Assembly: GCA_042408595.1 (NCBI GenBank)
Contig: JBHOQX010000107.1
Coordinates: 50,676-114,675, forward strand
Source of the DNA: JBHOQX01 sp042408595
GTDB lineage: Bacteria > Chloroflexota > Chloroflexia > Chloroflexales > Roseiflexaceae
DNA: 64,000 bases
Direction: 5' to 3'
A program made the position numbers and the translations under genes. Under the pieces are notes generated by a model that did not search any database, was not told where the DNA came from, and saw only the letters and a list, made by a program, of their open reading frames with translations. This document shows, one piece after another, positions 55,936-64,000 of the stretch. How positions within the stretch are numbered: position 1 is the stretch's first letter; every line of letters starts with the position of its first letter.

Positions 55936-56973
55936 TCACGCGTCGCTCTGCCCGGGTTCTGTGCGTAGATAGATCTCGCCCAGGCCGCGGGCTGTCCGCT
56001 GGAAGAGCTGCACCAGTTCCGGCGGCTCGAGGACGCGACAGGCGTCGCCGTAGCGCAGCAGCACCTGGCGCGCCTGCCAGAGGTTGGTCACCCGCGCGGT
56101 GATGGTGGCGCTGCCGTCGTCGTGGTAGGCGATCTCGGTCTCCGGAAAGTAGGCGGCCACATCATGCCGCCGTGCCACCACCGGCAGCAGGCGGTAGCGC
56201 AGGGTGTAGGCCGGCGGGGCGCGGCGCTCGGGCGGCAGAACCGCCGGCAGCACCCGCGCACTCCCCGCTACGATCCGGTCGAGCCGGTAGTGGATCGCGG
56301 CGTATGGCTGCTCGCCGCCACGCGGCGTCGCCTCGAGGAGCGTCGCATCGAGGTAGCCGTGGCCCTCGGGACGGAAGAAGACCAGATATGGCGCGACCCG
56401 GTGGCGTCGCGGTGCGTCGTCGAAGGTGCTGAGGTAGTCGAATTCGAGCTCCTGGCGTCTGGCGACCGCCCGCCGCACCGTGCGGAGCGTCAGCGGGTCG
56501 ATCCGGTCGGCGCGCGCGCCCAGTTCGAGCCGCATCGCGTCGCGGTTGGCGCGCTCCAGCCCGCGCCGCGCCGCCGGCAGCAGCGCTGTGACCCGCTCCA
56601 GCAACTCGCGGATGGAGGCATGTTCGGGGAGCGGGCCGCCGGGCGGGAAGCTGGCGTCAAGGAAGGCCAGCGCCTCCAGGCAGGAATCCGGCAGGTCGAG
56701 CAGCGCCAAATCGCCCAGATCGTCGATTATATACTGCCGCTGGGCGCGCTGGTAGCGGATCGCGCAGCCATATTCGCTTTTCAGTGCGTCGAAGTCGTGT
56801 TTGAGGGCGCTGGCCGCCGCTGGGGGGTAGCCCTCGTCGCCGAGCTCACGCCCTACCGCGGCGATCAGGTCCGCCGCCGTGGCCGGGCCGCGCAACAATA
56901 GCCGTACCAACAGCAGGCGGCGGCGAAAGGTCAGGCGCGAGCTGCGTTTGGCGCCGCGGGCGTGTCGGCTCAT
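55936..56973 (-). CDS. WYL-domain transcriptional regulator
   Basis: 345 aa. N-terminal HTH-like segment (LTFRRRLLLVRLLLRGPATAADLIAAV) is followed by a WYL ligand domain (AVARRQELEFDYLSTFDDAPRRHRVAPYLVFFRPEGHGYLDATLLE). A C-terminal WCX-like extension ends the protein. WYL proteins sense small ligands or ssDNA and often control stress and defence genes. ATG 56973 overlaps the stop of the 75-aa ORF (ATGA). No defence genes are next to it, although the CRISPR array is 2 kb away. Confidence 0.85.
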   Translation of the reverse strand: MSRHARGAKRSSRLTFRRRLLLVRLLLRGPATAADLIAAVGRELGDEGYPPAAASALKHDFDALKSEYGCAIRYQRAQRQYIIDDLGDLALLDLPDSCLEALAFLDASFPPGGPLPEHASIRELLERVTALLPAARRGLERANRDAMRLELGARADRIDPLTLRTVRRAVARRQELEFDYLSTFDDAPRRHRVAPYLVFFRPEGHGYLDATLLEATPRGGEQPYAAIHYRLDRIVAGSARVLPAVLPPERRAPPAYTLRYRLLPVVARRHDVAAYFPETEIAYHDDGSATITARVTNLWQARQVLLRYGDACRVLEPPELVQLFQRTARGLGEIYLRTEPGQSDA

Positions 56974-57197
56974 GGTCGGCTTCTCTCCTGGAGCAGGTGC
57001 TGCCACCATAATACCGCACGGGCGATGGTCGCGCCATCGCTCTCGGCGAGCGCTGGTGCGGCAGCCAGAATGAGCGCTTCGAGCGCGGGCGGGTCGTAGC
57101 CCCAGCCGCCATCCTGGTTGAGTTGCTGCGCCAGCGGCAGCCAGCATTCGAGCAGGCGCAGCCGTGCCTGGTCACTGTCGCTCACATCACCATCCAT
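56970..57197 (-). CDS. Small 75-aa protein coupled to the WYL regulator
   Basis: 75 aa, acidic helical protein (RLRLLECWLPLAQQLNQDGGWGYDPPALEALILAAAPALAE). Its TGA overlaps the WYL ATG by four bases, typical of translational coupling. Composition is protein-like. I do not recognise the family; a partner or antagonist of the regulator is only a guess. Confidence 0.6.
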   Translation of the reverse strand: MDGDVSDSDQARLRLLECWLPLAQQLNQDGGWGYDPPALEALILAAAPALAESDGATIARAVLWWQHLLQERSRP

Positions 57198-57227
57198 ACG
57201 ATTGTCCCCAAAGGCGGAAGACCAAGG

Positions 57228-57269
57228 ACGGAGGGCAGGGACTGGCGCAGGGGCGTTCCCGCCCTCCGT
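57228..57269 (-). terminator. Weak hairpin downstream of the DUF4352 gene
   Basis: 9-bp perfect stem (57228-57236 with 57261-57269), no clear T-run on the minus strand. Confidence 0.3.
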
Positions 57270-57300
57270 TGCGAAGGTAGAGGCCTCGTGTGAGGCCGCT

Positions 57301-57912
57301 TTAGCGGCTGCCGAGCCCCAGGTCGATCAGGGCGCTCTGGTTGCCGAGCAGCTTCAGGTCGCCCACCTGCGCTTTCAAGCCGGTGGCGTTCGCTGGCACC
57401 TCGTAGATCGCGGTGCAGGTCTTGGCGACGTTCGGGTTCAGGTTCTCCAGCACACACAGCTCTTCGCTCGGGATGAACCCGATCACATCGCTGGATGGCT
57501 TGAACGTGCGCCCCTGGTCGTCGACCAGATCGAGCCCGGCGAAGGTTAGCAGATCCTTGCTGAGGTTCTCCAGTTCGAAGCGCACCCGCACGAACTGCCC
57601 GCTGGTCGTCTTGTCCTTGATGAACTGATTCGTGCTCTTGAGCTGCTTGCCCAGGGCCTCGGCCTCCAGCACCTTCCAGCGCACCTCGTCCACCCGTACG
57701 TCCTGGCCGACAGTGGCGGCCTGGGCGGTCGGTGCGGCGGTAGCCGCCGGCGGCGCCGTGGCCTCCTGGGCAGTCGGCTGCGTCGCTCCTGGCGCGCGGC
57801 GGTCGGTCGGCTGGCTGGCGCTGCCGCCGCGTGTACCGAGCGCCGCACCGATCACTCCCAGGACCACCACCACGCCGACGAGAACCAGGCATCCTTTGAA
57901 CAGCTTCTTCAC
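57301..57912 (-). CDS. Exported DUF4352-like protein
   Basis: 203 aa. N-terminal signal or anchor helix (CLVLVGVVVVLGVIGAAL), a Pro/Thr/Ala linker, then a beta domain VDEVRWKVLEAEALGK, FVRVRFELENLSKDLLTFAGLDLVDDQGRTF and CTAIYEVPANATGLKAQVGD, matching telokin/DUF4352 proteins. Start GTG 57912 has AAGGAG before it. Secreted or surface-bound; function unknown. Confidence 0.82.
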   Translation of the reverse strand: MKKLFKGCLVLVGVVVVLGVIGAALGTRGGSASQPTDRRAPGATQPTAQEATAPPAATAAPTAQAATVGQDVRVDEVRWKVLEAEALGKQLKSTNQFIKDKTTSGQFVRVRFELENLSKDLLTFAGLDLVDDQGRTFKPSSDVIGFIPSEELCVLENLNPNVAKTCTAIYEVPANATGLKAQVGDLKLLGNQSALIDLGLGSR

Positions 57913-58413
57913 GGTTGGCTCCTTTCTGAAATGTAGAGTTGGGTCGAGCCTGCCTGCTCACCTGGTTCGAGTATAGCCAGCGACTCGTGCGCAAATGTGG
58001 GCTGTAGCGGATACGCCGCCACGTCGTAGCGGATAAATCGAGGGCGTTCGGGCGCCGCTGTCTCGCGCCGCTCCTCGCCTCTCGCGGGAGTAGGGGTGCC
58101 CGCCGGTACGGCCGGGCGCCCGCGGCCCTCACCTCTCTGTCCGCCTCTCCCGCGTGCGGGGGAAGTGGCAGGGGGAGGGGGCGTGCCGGCACCTGCGAAG
58201 CGCAAAAAATCTACCCCCAAAGGGGGCAGAGGAGGGATTGCGGCGCACGCGAGCGCCACGAGAGGCGTTCAGCGCTCTCGAGCGAGCCGATGAGTTATGA
58301 AATGCGAGAGCCGGCTCCCGGCTCCATGAAGCTCGCTCCGTCCGACGCGACGTTGCCGTTGGCGAGAAGGCAAAGAATAACTCGCCGCTCCCGTAAGGAG
58401 CCGGCGATCCCGA
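57913..58413. other. Gene-free region with one fossil CRISPR repeat
   Basis: 501 bp with no accepted gene. The GC-rich segment around 58080-58190 looks like dispersed non-coding repeat. At 58267-58302 a sequence matches the array repeat at about 28 of 37 positions. The right end holds the terminator of the 98-aa gene. Confidence 0.6.
58383..58406 (-). terminator. Terminator of the 98-aa gene
   Basis: Stem CGCCGCTCC (58383-58391) with GGAGCCGGCG (58397-58406), one bulged base. On the minus strand it is followed by AGTTATTCTTTG. Confidence 0.5.
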
Positions 58414-58710
58414 TCATCGGTCCCCCGCTGTCATATTGAGGGTATCATGAATCGCTTGCCGGGTAGCGGCGTTTGGCGGCAGCAGGCCATAGATCTGCAA
58501 CTCCGACCAGACCTCGAAGTCGAAGCGACGGAGTGCGTCCTCGTCCCAGCCAGTGCGCTCGAAGTAATCGAGCGCCTGCCAGCCGCCATTGCTGATGATC
58601 CGGTCGATGATCTGGTAGCAGGCCGGGAACTGGGGATCGGCCGGAAGCAAACGTCCGATCAGCACAATCGCCCCGATTATCAGGACGACGGCGAGAATCG
58701 CGACCCACAT
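58414..58710 (-). CDS. Small membrane-anchored protein, unknown
   Basis: 98 aa. One N-terminal transmembrane helix (MWVAILAVVLIIGAIVLIG) and a short acidic soluble domain. Start 58710 is supported by GGAGGAG at ideal spacing and a terminator lies downstream, so expression is credible. No family recognised. It lies between the fossil CRISPR repeats. Confidence 0.72.
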   Translation of the reverse strand: MWVAILAVVLIIGAIVLIGRLLPADPQFPACYQIIDRIISNGGWQALDYFERTGWDEDALRRFDFEVWSELQIYGLLPPNAATRQAIHDTLNMTAGDR

Positions 58711-59011
58711 AACTCCTCCGAAAAGCTACGAAGACCCTCGCGCTACTGACTGTGCCATCATCGCCCGGAGCGACCGCGCGAGGCGGCGTGACCGAAATCA
58801 CGGCGCCGCTGCACCAACGCCGGAGTCGCTGAAGACTTCGGTGGCCCGGTGCGCGCAGTAGCGCCGCCGCACACGGCGGAGCGTGCGCAGGGCTCCAGGA
58901 AATTCCTGCGGTTCACTGCTCTCGAGTGCATGTTCAAAGGACGTTTTCGGGCATGGGCGCCGACGTAACAGTATCGAACGCCTGAACCCTGATCCCCGAA
59001 CCCAAACCCCG
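58711..59011. other. Gene-free region adjoining the CRISPR trailer
   Basis: 301 bp without an accepted gene. A second, weaker fossil repeat is at 58911-58942 (GTTCACTGCTCTCGAG.. with an internal gap relative to the repeat). No leader-like AT-rich stretch is seen, consistent with this being the distal end of the array. Confidence 0.55.
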
Positions 59012-59048
59012 GCGCCGGAAGCGCACTAGCGAGCCGATGTGTTGTGAA
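59012..59048 (-). repeat. Degenerate terminal CRISPR repeat
   Basis: The right half, CTAGCGAGCCGATGTGTT, closely matches the repeat; the left half has diverged. In the transcribed orientation this is a 3'-truncated final repeat, the usual mark of the trailer. A 36-nt spacer (59049-59084) separates it from the first full repeat. Confidence 0.8.
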
Positions 59049-59084
59049 GTCGGCAACCGCCAGATGAGCAAAAACGACATTTCC

Positions 59085-62000
59085 GTTTCAATGCTCTCTA
59101 ACGAGCCGATGTGTTTGGAACCCACACGTACACCCCCGAGGCGGACATCCAACGCGGAGTTTCAATGCTCTCTAACGAGCCGATGTGTTTGGAACTCTAT
59201 CGCTTCGGCGGTTCGCATTGCTCGTGTTAGTTTCAATGCTCTCTAACGAGCCGATGTGTTTGGAACCCTGGTCGGTGGTTGTACTGCTTTCGAGGTTGAA
59301 GGTTTCAATGCTCTCTAACGAGCCGATGTGTTTGGAACTCCAGGTCGAAGAAGCGCTGAAGCATCCCGATCATGTTTCAATGCTCTCTAACGAGCCGATG
59401 TGTTTGGAACGAGCTAGTGAACGGCGATGGGCAGCGCATCCCAGTGTTTCAATGCTCTCTAACGAGCCGATGTGTTTGGAACCCAGGCATGCCGCACAAC
59501 AGCCCGTCCTACCGCAGGTTTCAATGCTCTCTAACGAGCCGATGTGTTTGGAACATGTCAGAGGTGAACGGGTCAAGTCCCGGTCGGACGTTTCAATGCT
59601 CTCTAACGAGCCGATGTGTTTGGAACCGAACGCTTCGCAGTTCCTTCCTCCCCGGCATGGTTGTTTCAATGCTCTCTAACGAGCCGATGTGTTTGGAACG
59701 GCGGCACGCTCCACGCCTCGGCCAGTTGCAGCGTGTTTCAATGCTCTCTAACGAGCCGATGTGTTTGGAACTCGAAGGCGAAGGCGGGAGCGTTCGCCGC
59801 GGACGCGGTTTCAATGCTCTCTAACGAGCCGATGTGTTTGGAACCTCAGGGTGCGGCTGGAGCCGGGCACGGACATCTCCGTTTCAATGCTCTCTAACGA
59901 GCCGATGTGTTTGGAACCTCTTGACGACGTGGAGCGCGGCGCGTATGACAACGTTTCAATGCTCTCTAACGAGCCGATGTGTTTGGAACCTTGGCGATGT
60001 GCACCTCGGCGATGCCCTTCCTGTGTTTCAATGCTCTCTAACGAGCCGATGTGTTTGGAACCACTCCGCTTCATCGCATTCGACCCGGCGTGGTACCGTT
60101 TCAATGCTCTCTAACGAGCCGATGTGTTTGGAACCCGCAAGTGAGGCGACGGCGCGGGCGCTTGCGGATGTTTCAATGCTCTCTAACGAGCCGATGTGTT
60201 TGGAACCCTCGCCGGAAGGTGTCAAGGCGGTGAAGGCGGTCAGTTTCAATGCTCTCTAACGAGTCGATGTGTTTGGAACCTTTCGTTAGGCCGCCTCCAG
60301 GAGCAGCTCCTTGGGCGTTTCAATGCTCTCTAACGAGCCGATGTGTTTGGAACCTCAAAGCACTAAAGCGGTGATACAGTCAACCAGGGTTTCAATGCTC
60401 TCTAACGAGCCGATGTGTTTGGAACTACAACCCACGTCGCTATCGACTACGCCCAGATAGTTTCAATGCTCTCTAACGAGCCGATGTGTTTGGAACTTAG
60501 CGCCTGTCTACGCCGATTTCGAGAAGACAAGTTTCAATGCTCTCTAACGAGCCGATGTGTTTGGAACACCTCGGTCAGCGAAATCGAGGTGCAATGAGTG
60601 GGTTTCAATGCTCTCTAACGAGCCGATGTGTTTGGAACTTGATGGAGGTCTCGCTCTTCCAGCCTACCGCAGCGTTTCAATGCTCTCTAACGAGCCGATG
60701 TGTTTGGAACAGCCGGCGACCGCCCGCAGCGCGGTGGTGCTAGAGTTTCAATGCTCTCTAACGAGCCGATGTGTTTGGAACAGAGCTTCGCTTTGAGCTC
60801 TGTGACTGCCTGCCGCGTTTCAATGCTCTCTAACGAGCCGATGTGTTTGGAACAAAACCTCAAAAACGAGATCCATTCGCTCCAGGAAAGTTTCAATGCT
60901 CTCTAACGAGCCGATGTGTTTGGAACCCTGGGTCAAGTCCTAGTTGACAATATGGTAAACTGAGTTTCAATGCTCTCTAACGAGCCGATGTGTTTGGAAC
61001 GAGAAGGACGCCGAGATGCAGCGGCGCATCGGCAGTGTTTCAATGCTCTCTAACGAGCCGATGTGTTTGGAACCTACGAGGGGGCACTACGCGAAGCTGA
61101 TGAACTCCGTTTCAATGCTCTCTAACGAGCCGATGTGTTTGGAACCGCAGGGGGCATACGAAATGCTCACCAATCTGCAGGTTTCAATGCTCTCTAACGA
61201 GCCGATGTGTTTGGAACTCGTAATCGACCGCGGCGCTTTGTGAGCAGGACGGTTTCAATGCTCTCTAACGAGCCGATGTGTTTGGAACCCGGTGCGGGCT
61301 CGCGCGCGATCCTCCACGGTTGTCAGTTTCAATGCTCTCTAACGAGCCGATGTGTTTGGAACACGCCGTGTTGAGCGCCGGAAGTGGCTATGCCTTCATG
61401 TTTCAATGCTCTCTAACGAGCCGATGTGTTTGGAACGGATCGCGTGGTGATTTGCGATCAGCAGAAGTACAGTTTCAATGCTCTCTAACGAGCCGATGTG
61501 TTTGGAACCGGCTGGGATGCGAACGCCTATCCCGGCCCGTACTGTTTCAATGCTCTCTAACGAGCCGATGTGTTTGGAACACCCCGAAGCAGCGTTTGCC
61601 GCGTCGGGGTCTGTGTTTCAATGCTCTCTAACGAGCCGATGTGTTTGGAACGCGCGGCGGATGACGACATTGTGCTTATTTCGGACGGTTTCAATGCTCT
61701 CTAACGAGCCGATGTGTTTGGAACCCGACGACGACAACGCTCGCGCTCGCCGCGCTAAGAGTTTCAATGCTCTCTAACGAGCCGATGTGTTTGGAACACG
61801 AGCCGCGCGACCAGACCGCCGCCCGGAGCGCCGGTTTCAATGCTCTCTAACGAGCCGATGTGTTTGGAACCCAACCTCCCCGCGCTGGCGGCACAGCTCG
61901 GCGTTTGTTTCAATGCTCTCTAACGAGCCGATGTGTTTGGAACTGCTCACATCCACGTTCGCCATCAACACATTGACCGTTTCAATGCTCTCTAACGAGC

Positions 62001-64000
62001 CGATGTGTTTGGAACTGTGGACAGCAGACGAATCCCTCGGCGTCCCGAATGTTTCAATGCTCTCTAACGAGCCGATGTGTTTGGAACGTGGTGGTGGGGC
62101 CTCACCCCTGCTGTCCCGAGGGTGTTTCAATGCTCTCTAACGAGCCGATGTGTTTGGAACAAACGACAGCGAACTGATCAGCCCGCCATCCGAAAAGTTT
62201 CAATGCTCTCTAACGAGCCGATGTGTTTGGAACGTGTTGTCTGGGTCCAACGCCTGGGTGTCAATCGAGTTTCAATGCTCTCTAACGAGCCGATGTGTTT
62301 GGAACGCTGAAGGCCCTGGCTGGCCAGGTCCCCGTACTGAAGTTTCAATGCTCTCTAACGAGCCGATGTGTTTGGAACCCAGCCGGTCGGGGTCATCCGC
62401 CGAACGGAACAGGAGTTTCAATGCTCTCTAACGAGCCGATGTGTTTGGAACAAGGAGGACACGATGGAACCCATTAAACCGCTCGAGTTTCAATGCTCTC
62501 TAACGAGCCGATGTGTTTGGAACCCGCATCACCATCGCGGTCGCCGGGGCGTACATCATGTTTCAATGCTCTCTAACGAGCCGATGTGTTTGGAACCCCC
62601 TCCTGCAGAATACAGCGAAACAGTTATACGGGTTTCAATGCTCTCTAACGAGCCGATGTGTTTGGAACCGGTTTGGCCTTCACAGCGAAGAGAGCGCAAA
62701 GAAATTGTTTCAATGCTCTCTAACGAGCCGATGTGTTTGGAACCACCCACACCGCGTCCGCGTCCAGTTCCTCCAGATCGGTTTCAATGCTCTCTAACGA
62801 GCCGATGTGTTTGGAACCGTAAACGTCCAGAGCGGATGCCCCGCCGCGACATGTTTCAATGCTCTCTAACGAGCCGATGTGTTTGGAACCCCACCTGGCT
62901 CGTCACGCTCCAACTGGCCGAGGCGTGTTTCAATGCTCTCTAACGAGCCGATGTGTTTGGAACCCAACAGCCGCGCCGCCACTCCAGCGGTAGTCCTTGC
63001 CGTTTCAATGCTCTCTAACGAGCCGATGTGTTTGGAACCTCCACGCTGACTGGCGACCGCAATTCACCGAGGGTTTCAATGCTCTCTAACGAGCCGATGT
63101 GTTTGGAACTCTGGTGTGGGGTGGCTGGCTGCTTCGTCGGGACGGTTTCAATGCTCTCTAACGAGCCGATGTGTTTGGAACCCCGGCGCGTAAGGTCGCA
63201 GGGTGATGGCGCGCAAAGTTTCAATGCTCTCTAACGAGCCGATGTGTTTGGAACTGCGAAGCGTTCGGCTTATCGCAGAGGACGTAAAGTTTCAATGCTC
63301 TCTAACGAGCCGATGTGTTTGGAACCCGACCTGCACGCCGTCCACATACACGACTCCGGTGTGTTTCAATGCTCTCTAACGAGCCGATGTGTTTGGAACC
63401 ACAGCGCCGGTTTTGGCGGAGCGGCGCGCGTTATGTTTCAATGCTCTCTAACGAGCCGATGTGTTTGGAACGCAGATTTTGAGTCGGGCGTCAACACGTT
63501 GGCGGGTTTCAATGCTCTTTAACGAGCCGATGTGTTTGGAACTCGTAGACAGCGCCAAGGCCGACGCGCAGGCCAAGTTTCAATGCTCTCTAACGAGCCG
63601 ATGTGTTTGGAACCTTGCCTTGACCCTCCTCACCGGGCCGGTCGATGCGTTTCAATGCTCTCTAACGAGCCGATGTGTTTGGAACCTCGCCGACCGCTGC
63701 GAGACGATCGTCATTCCCGAGTTTCAATGCTCTCTAACGAGCCGATGTGTTTGGAACGCCATACCCCGCCAGCGTGCCGTCGGCGGCGGCGCGTTTCAAT
63801 GCTCTCTAACGAGCCGATGTGTTTGGAACCACAGCTACACCCGGCGCGCGTTTGTGGGCAGCGTGTTTCAATGCTCTCTAACGAGCCGATGTGTTTGGAA
63901 CTTATGGCGCCGCGGGCAGCGCGGGGCAGATTGAAAAGGTTTCAATGCTCTCTAACGAGCCGATGTGTTTGGAACCCAGGCGAGCGATACGCAAGCCATC
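59085..64000 (-). CRISPR. CRISPR array: 68 full 37-bp repeats, continues past the window
   Basis: Repeats start GTTTCAATGCTCTCTAACGA and end GCCGATGTGTTTGGAAC on the plus strand. I count 68 full copies, from 59085 to 63975, with unique spacers of about 34-37 nt and a mean repeat period of about 72.4 bp; a partial spacer reaches the window edge. Two copies carry single changes: 60243 (C to T at repeat position 22) and 63506 (C to T at position 15). On the minus strand the repeat ends ATTGAAAC, the standard 5' crRNA handle of many type I-B/III systems, so transcription should run right to left, with leader and cas genes beyond 64 kb. The repeat's only hairpin is a weak GCTC/GAGC. Confidence 0.97.

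Noticed and set aside
59085..63975. Many short plus- and minus-strand ORFs with repeated SMLSNEPMCLE, FQCSLTSRCVWN or SKHIGSLESIET peptides
   Set aside because: They are translations of the 37-bp CRISPR repeat in three frames; spacers supply the variable part. No ribosome sites or independent conservation are implied.

Overview
The window is very GC-rich bacterial chromosome. Gene content points to a phylum Chloroflexota organism, probably class Chloroflexia. The hints are a diacylglycerol glycosyltransferase of the MGDG-synthase type, a STAND/BTAD regulator, a B12-type MerR regulator beside phytoene synthase, a LuxR-Kelch membrane regulator, many secreted Pro/Thr/Ala-linker lipoproteins, and a long CRISPR array whose repeat ends ATTGAAAC on the transcribed strand. 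This placement is inference; there is no rRNA in the window and only one tRNA.

Layout: 1-11 kb holds the tail of a reductase, a giant SARP/STAND regulator, a lipid glycosyltransferase, ettA, mtnP, and a GDP-mannose 4,6-dehydratase gene interrupted by a 339-codon intein. From 11 to 19 kb a minus-strand run encodes a zinc dehydrogenase, a band-7 membrane protein, a PfkB kinase, a GGDEF-type response regulator, a large TPR membrane protein and a conserved hypothetical. From 19 to 28.8 kb a plus-strand run carries fmt, an S41 protease homologue lacking the usual lysine, a large membrane protein, a membrane-tethered LuxR-Kelch regulator, a glycosyltransferase and two exported proteins, and ends at a textbook terminator. 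From 29 to 41.4 kb a minus-strand surface-glycan cluster (flippase-like protein, GT39-like protein, methyltransferase, GT2, GT4, a DUF6541-like membrane protein) is split by a decayed IS4-like element whose insertion can be reversed on paper. A secreted monoheme propeller protein follows.

From 41.6 to 57.9 kb are housekeeping and signalling genes: a dual-specificity phosphatase, an Lrp-type RAM protein, tRNA-Leu(UAG), a zinc peptidase, and an Fe-S/molybdopterin group (thioredoxin-like ferredoxin, Mrp, MoaA, HesB-type carrier, rhodanese). Then come an HD-GYP response regulator, a CarH-like light/B12 regulator with a four-repeat 11-bp operator directly upstream of phytoene synthase, an HtrA protease and a WYL regulator coupled to a tiny ORF.

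From 59.0 kb to the right edge is one CRISPR array with 68 full 37-bp repeats, still running at the end of the window. Repeat polarity and a decayed terminal repeat on the left indicate transcription right to left, so the leader and any cas genes should lie beyond 64 kb. Fossil repeats occur up to about 800 bp outside the array. No cas gene is visible in the window.
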